62,121 bases of DNA, taken from Streptomyces viridochromogenes (lineage in GTDB: Bacteria; Actinomycetota; Actinomycetes; Streptomycetales; Streptomycetaceae). The notes under the pieces are model-generated. The model worked only from the letters and a program-made list of their open reading frames with translations, searched no databases and was not told the DNA's origin. The position numbers and the translations under genes are program-made. Below, piece after piece: positions 59,135 to 62,121 of this stretch; position 1 is the first letter of the stretch, and each line of letters begins with the position of its first letter. The stretch lies in assembly GCF_001270495.1 (NCBI RefSeq), contig NZ_LGUR01000226.1, positions 1 through 62,121 on the forward strand, given 5' to 3'.

Positions 59135-59563
59135 TCACGCCAGCTGTACGACCGCTCGCGACATCCCGAGCACCTTCTGCCCGGCGCTCTTCACGAGCAG
59201 GTCCACGCGGACCCTGTTGTCGTCGAGCTTGGCCGCGACCTTGCCGCTGACCTCGATCGTGGCGCCCAGGTCGTCGTTCGGCACGACGACGGGCTTGGTG
59301 AAGCGAACGCCGTACTCGACCACCGCGGCCGGATCGCCGGTCCAGTCGGTGACCACACGGATCGCCTCGGCCATCGTGAACATGCCGTGCGCGATGACGT
59401 CCGGCAGCCCGACCTCCTTGGCGAACTTCTCGTTCCAGTGGATCGGGTTGAAGTCACCGGAGGCGCCCGCGTACTGAACGAGTGTGGCGCGAGTCACGGG
59501 AAAGTCCTGGGCCGGCAGTTCGGTGCCGACCTCGACGTCACCGTACGCAATCTTTGCCGCCAT
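59135..59563 (-). CDS. MaoC-like (3R)-hydroxyacyl dehydratase subunit, HadB type
   Basis: A 142-residue hot-dog fold protein. The hydratase-2 motif with catalytic Asp and His is intact: YAGASGDFNPIHWNEKFAKE, then GLPDVIAHGMFTMAEAIRV. It closely resembles HadB, the catalytic half of the mycobacterial HadAB dehydratase in fatty acid elongation. Start at ATG 59563 (MAAKIAYGDVEVGTELPAQ). It lies 5 nt after the HadA-like gene, so the two probably make a heterodimer. Confidence 0.88.
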   Translation of the reverse strand: MAAKIAYGDVEVGTELPAQDFPVTRATLVQYAGASGDFNPIHWNEKFAKEVGLPDVIAHGMFTMAEAIRVVTDWTGDPAAVVEYGVRFTKPVVVPNDDLGATIEVSGKVAAKLDDNRVRVDLLVKSAGQKVLGMSRAVVQLA

Positions 59564-59568
59564 CGGTC

Positions 59569-60033
59569 TCACGCCTCCCCTTCTTCGGCGCCCAGCCCAC
59601 GGGCCACGAGCTTCGTCCAGGCGGTCACGACATGCTCCCCCGCCTCGTCGTGGACCTCGCCGCGGACGTCCAGGATGTCGTTGCCCGCCATGGTCTTGAC
59701 CGCCTCGATGGTCGAGGTGACCGTCAGCCGGTCGCCGGCGCGCACCGGGCGGGAGTACGCGAACTTCTGGTCGCCGTGCACGACTCGGCTGTAGTCCAGG
59801 CCGAGCTGCGGGTCCTGGACGACCTGTCCCGCGGCCTTGAAAGTGATCGAGAAGACAAAGGTCGGCGGGGCGATCACATCGGGGTGACCGAGCGCCTTGG
59901 CGGCCTCCGGGTCCGTGTACGCCGGGTTGGCGTCCCCCACCGCCTCCGCGAATTCACGGATCTTCTCCCGGCCCACCTCATAGGGGTCGGTGGGCGGGTA
60001 GCTCCGCCCCACGAAGGACTGGTCGAGCGCCAT
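59569..60033 (-). CDS. MaoC-like dehydratase partner subunit, HadA type
   Basis: A 154-residue hot-dog protein of the FAS1-type dehydratase N-terminal region (formerly UPF0336): MALDQSFVGRSYPPTDPYEV, AVGDANPAYTDPEAAKALGH, VIAPPTFVFSITFKAAGQVV and VHGDQKFAYSRPVRAGDRL. It lacks the D-x4-H catalytic motif of its partner, as HadA proteins do, and would provide the acyl-chain pocket. Streptomyces makes no mycolic acids, so the physiological substrate is open. It precedes the HadB-like gene by 5 nt. Confidence 0.88.
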   Translation of the reverse strand: MALDQSFVGRSYPPTDPYEVGREKIREFAEAVGDANPAYTDPEAAKALGHPDVIAPPTFVFSITFKAAGQVVQDPQLGLDYSRVVHGDQKFAYSRPVRAGDRLTVTSTIEAVKTMAGNDILDVRGEVHDEAGEHVVTAWTKLVARGLGAEEGEA

Positions 60034-60118
60034 GGCTCGGCACCTCCTGCTGTCTAATGCCGTTGACCTGCTGGTTCACCTCGATCGGCCCAACCGACCG
60101 GTAACCGGGGCGGAAACG

Positions 60119-60158
60119 ACGCGAGGCCGCCCCCCTACTGAAGGGGACGGCCTCGCGT
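60119..60158 (-). terminator. rpmG terminator
   Basis: ACGCGAGGCCG (60119-60129) pairs with CGGCCTCGCGT (60148-60158), 11 bp, with an inner CCCC/GGGG stem. It starts 11 nt after the rpmG stop on the minus strand and isolates rpmG from the dehydratase pair. Confidence 0.85.
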
Positions 60159-60169
60159 ACGAGCCTGAT

Positions 60170-60334
60170 TTATCGCGTTTCGCGGTGCGCGGTGTGCGCG
60201 TTGCAACGCGGGCAGTGCTTCTTCATCTCAAGTCGGTCCGGGTTGTTACGCCGGTTCTTCTTGGTGATGTAGTTCCGCTCCTTGCACTCCACGCAGGCCA
60301 GCGTGATCTTCGGGCGGACGTCGGTGGCAGCCAC
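60170..60334 (-). CDS. rpmG: 50S ribosomal protein L33, zinc-binding (C+) form
   Basis: A 54-residue protein, [20 protein letters not shown] at the start after a GTG, and [17 protein letters not shown] at the end. The two CxxC pairs (CVEC, CPRC) form a zinc ribbon, so this is the zinc-containing copy. AAGGAG lies just upstream of the GTG at 60334. It follows tRNA-Met and tRNA-Thr on the same strand, the common actinobacterial arrangement with secE nearby. Confidence 0.95.
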   Translation of the reverse strand: MAATDVRPKITLACVECKERNYITKKNRRNNPDRLEMKKHCPRCNAHTAHRETR

Positions 60335-60424
60335 GTGAGTGCTCCTTGACGAACGGATAGGACTGATTTAACGCATAAAAGAGTAGCCGATCGAAGGACC
60401 GACCCCACAATCGGCTACTGTCAG

Positions 60425-60497
60425 TAGCGGTGACCGGACTTGAACCGGTGACACAGCGATTATGAGCCGCTTGCTCTACCGACTGAGCTACACCGCT
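60425..60497 (-). tRNA. tRNA-Met (anticodon CAT, elongator)
   Basis: 73-nt cloverleaf on the minus strand: acceptor AGCGGTG/CACCGCT, D arm TAGCTCAGTCGGTAGAGCA, anticodon stem AGCGG/TCGCT with loop CTCATAA, T arm CCGGTTCAAGTCCGG, discriminator A. The acceptor begins with a normal A1-U72 pair and the anticodon stem lacks three G-C pairs, so it is the elongator rather than the initiator. CCA not encoded. Confidence 0.95.
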
Positions 60498-60543
60498 GTG
60501 ATGCGATCGGAACCCGCCTTGCGGCGGGAACCTCCCACACCAG

Positions 60544-60616
60544 AGCCCCAATACGGAATCGAACCGTAGACCTTCTCCTTACCATGGAGACGCTCTACCG
60601 ACTGAGCTATTGGGGC
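60544..60616 (-). tRNA. tRNA-Thr (anticodon GGT)
   Basis: 73-nt cloverleaf on the minus strand: acceptor GCCCCAA/TTGGGGC, D arm TAGCTCAGTCGGTAGAGCG, anticodon stem TCTCC/GGAGA with loop ATGGTAA, anticodon GGT, T arm TACGGTTCGATTCCGTA, discriminator T. First gene of a tRNA-Thr, tRNA-Met, rpmG unit. Confidence 0.95.
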
Positions 60617-60627
60617 GAGCGATGAAG

Positions 60628-60657
60628 ACATTACACGCTCGGCCGCCGTTCACCCAA
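60628..60657 (-). promoter_or_regulatory. Candidate promoter of the tRNA-Thr/tRNA-Met/rpmG unit
   Basis: Minus strand TTGGGT (plus 60652-60657), 18-nt spacer, TAATGT (60628-60633), 11 nt before the tRNA-Thr 5-prime end. The spacing to the mature tRNA is as expected for a short precursor leader. Confidence 0.45.
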
Positions 60658-60846
60658 ATCCGTTTCGCGGCCCCTGCCGAGGGCCGAACGACGGACCACA
60701 CAGACGCCTCGCAGGCCACTGCGGTACCGCGGGGCCCGGCTCCGTTCGGCGGACCACACCAGTACGACTATTGCGCTCCTGCGCGCCAGGGCCGGATCGC
60801 CACCCTAGGCTCGACTCACTCTGCGTGATCTTGCCTCTGGAGCGCG

Positions 60847-62121
60847 ATGCCCGACAGCCACCCCCAGCCGCCCCACTCGTCGTCCTCGTCGGGCTCGTCC
60901 GGACCGGCCGACCCGGGTGCACTGCTGCTCTGCGGGGCGCGGCTCACCGACGGCCGGACCGTGGACGTACGGCTGGGCGCCGGGCGCATCGAGGCGGTCG
61001 GCACGGCCGGAAGCCTGGCGGGGGACGGCACGCGCGCGTGCGGCACGCGTGTGGACCTCGGCGGTTATCTGCTCCTGCCGGCCCCGGCCGAAGCGCACAC
61101 CCACGCCGACACCGCACTCTCCGCCGACGAGGGCGGACCCGTCTCGTACGACCCCCAGGACGTCCAGCGCCGGGCGACCGAGGCCGCCTTGCTCCAGCTC
61201 GGGCACGGGGCGACCGTGCTGCGGGCACACGTGCGCGTGGGCGACGTTCAGGGGCTGGGCGCCCTGACCGCCGTACTTCGGGCACGGCGTGCACTGCGCG
61301 GGCTCACCGAGTTGACGACGGTGGCGGTGCCCCGGCTGCTGACCGGAGTGGCCGGCGCCGACGGGCTGGCGATGCTGCGGGACGCGCTGAAGATGGGCGC
61401 GTCGGTGGTCGGCGGCTGCCCGGATCTGGACCCGGATCCGACGGGTTACGTGGAGGCCGTCCTGGAGGTCGCCTCCGAGCACGGCTGCCCCGTCGACCTG
61501 CACACCGACGGCACCGACCCGGCGCGCCTGGCCCGGCTCGCCGCGATGGCCGGCGGACTGCGCCCCGGCGTGGCCCTCGGGCCCTGCGGCGGCCTGGGCC
61601 GGCTGCCCGCCCAGACGGCCTCCCGCACCGCGGACCAGCTGGCGGCTGCCGGGGTGACGGTGGTGTGCCTGCCGCAGGGCGGCTGCGGGGGCGCGGAACG
61701 GCGGAACACAGCGCCCGTACGACTGCTGCGCGCCGCCGGCGTACGGGTCGCTGCCGGAAGCGGCGCCCTGCGGGACGTAGCGAATCCGGTGGGACGCGGA
61801 GACCCGCTGGAGGCCGCCTACCTGCTGGCCTCACGCCACGGGCTGCGCCCCGAGGACGCGTACGACGCCGTGAGCGCGTCGGCGCGTGCGGTGCTGGGCC
61901 TGCCCGAGGTGCGGGTGGAGGCGGGCTTCCCGGCCGAGTTGCTGGCGGTGCGCGGGGACCGGCTGGCGGGGGCCCTGTCGCTGGCGTACAGCCGCATCGT
62001 GGTGCACCGGGGGCGCGTGGTGGCGCGGACCAGCGCGGTGCGGGAGTACTGCAACTCGGCCGTGACGGCGGAGTTGGGCTTGCCAAGGCAGGGGCGGGGG
62101 GAGTTGTCCCGAGGGGTGCGG
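60847..62121 (+). CDS. Cytosine-deaminase-like amidohydrolase with altered active site (3-prime end outside window)
   Basis: At least 425 codons of an amidohydrolase-fold protein, open to the window edge. ATG at 60847 has GGAG 5 nt upstream. After a Ser/Pro-rich N terminus it follows E. coli CodA through its length: APAEAHTHADTAL, LLQLGHGATVLRAHVRV, ALKMGASVVGGCPDLDPDP, VDLHTDGTDPARL and RRNTAPVRLLRAAGV. The HxH metal pair and the third His (in DLH) are kept. But the CodA Glu after DVHCD is Gly (DLHTDG), the SH His is replaced (ALGPCGG), and the HDD metal Asp segment reads GSGALRD. It may be a pseudoenzyme or have another chemistry. Confidence 0.8.
   Translation, partial: MPDSHPQPPHSSSSSGSSGPADPGALLLCGARLTDGRTVDVRLGAGRIEAVGTAGSLAGDGTRACGTRVDLGGYLLLPAPAEAHTHADTALSADEGGPVSYDPQDVQRRATEAALLQLGHGATVLRAHVRVGDVQGLGALTAVLRARRALRGLTELTTVAVPRLLTGVAGADGLAMLRDALKMGASVVGGCPDLDPDPTGYVEAVLEVASEHGCPVDLHTDGTDPARLARLAAMAGGLRPGVALGPCGGLGRLPAQTASRTADQLAAAGVTVVCLPQGGCGGAERRNTAPVRLLRAAGVRVAAGSGALRDVANPVGRGDPLEAAYLLASRHGLRPEDAYDAVSASARAVLGLPEVRVEAGFPAELLAVRGDRLAGALSLAYSRIVVHRGRVVARTSAVREYCNSAVTAELGLPRQGRGELSRGVR

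Overview
The window is a high-GC actinobacterial chromosome segment, almost certainly Streptomyces. This rests on the protein sequences of RpoB, RpoC, EF-Tu and the ribosomal proteins, on GTG and TTG starts including a TTG start for rpoB, on the gene order secE-nusG-rplK-rplA / rplJ-rplL-rpoB-rpoC / rpsL-rpsG-fusA-tuf, and on two copies of intergenic repeats of a kind I recall from Streptomyces genomes. Genus is inferred from recognised sequences, not from a search.

Layout. (1) 1-15.26 kb, all minus strand: the S10-spc-alpha ribosomal superoperon, read from rpsJ at 15.26 kb down to a truncated rpoA at the left edge, with secY, adk, map, infA and rpmJ inside it. Strong hairpins mark internal boundaries at rpsQ/rplN and rplO/secY. 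(2) 15.8-30.2 kb: an accessory exopolysaccharide locus lying between the S10 and str operons. It encodes a polyprenyl-phosphate sugar-1-phosphate transferase, GDP-mannose dehydratase and GDP-fucose synthase, two GT4 glycosyltransferases, a WcaF-like acetyltransferase, a Wzx-like flippase, a Wzy-like polymerase, a Wzz-like co-polymerase fused to a degenerate kinase domain, a CDP-alcohol phosphotransferase, a TagD-like cytidylyltransferase and a secreted beta-propeller/Fn3 protein. This is the most interesting part of the window. (3) 30.5-31.0 kb: a small secreted protein of unknown function, closed by a perfect 16-bp hairpin. (4) 31.1-35.7 kb: the str operon. (5) 36-51.1 kb: a small DUF1707-type membrane protein, rpoC, rpoB, rplL, rplJ with an attenuator-like leader, two paralogous lipoproteins, rplA, rplK, an unexpected DUF3592-like gene, nusG and secE. 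(6) 51.2-62.1 kb: tRNA-Trp, an aspartate aminotransferase, an adenosine deaminase family protein, a TetR/reductase pair with clear operators, murB, a TetR/MFS exporter unit, a HadA/HadB-like dehydratase pair, rpmG, tRNA-Met, tRNA-Thr and a partial cytosine-deaminase-like amidohydrolase whose active site looks degraded.

How the parts work together. Regions 1, 4 and 5 make ribosomes, RNA polymerase and the Sec channel. Many gene pairs are coupled through TGATG or TAATG overlaps, and a 25-nt leader element is shared by the rpsJ and rpsL operons. The EPS locus would load the first sugar phosphate on undecaprenyl phosphate, add GDP-fucose and other sugars, acetylate, flip and polymerise. Its secreted propeller protein and its CDP-linked enzyme pair suggest an extra surface or phosphodiester modification that is not standard for Wzx/Wzy systems. 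That part is inference.
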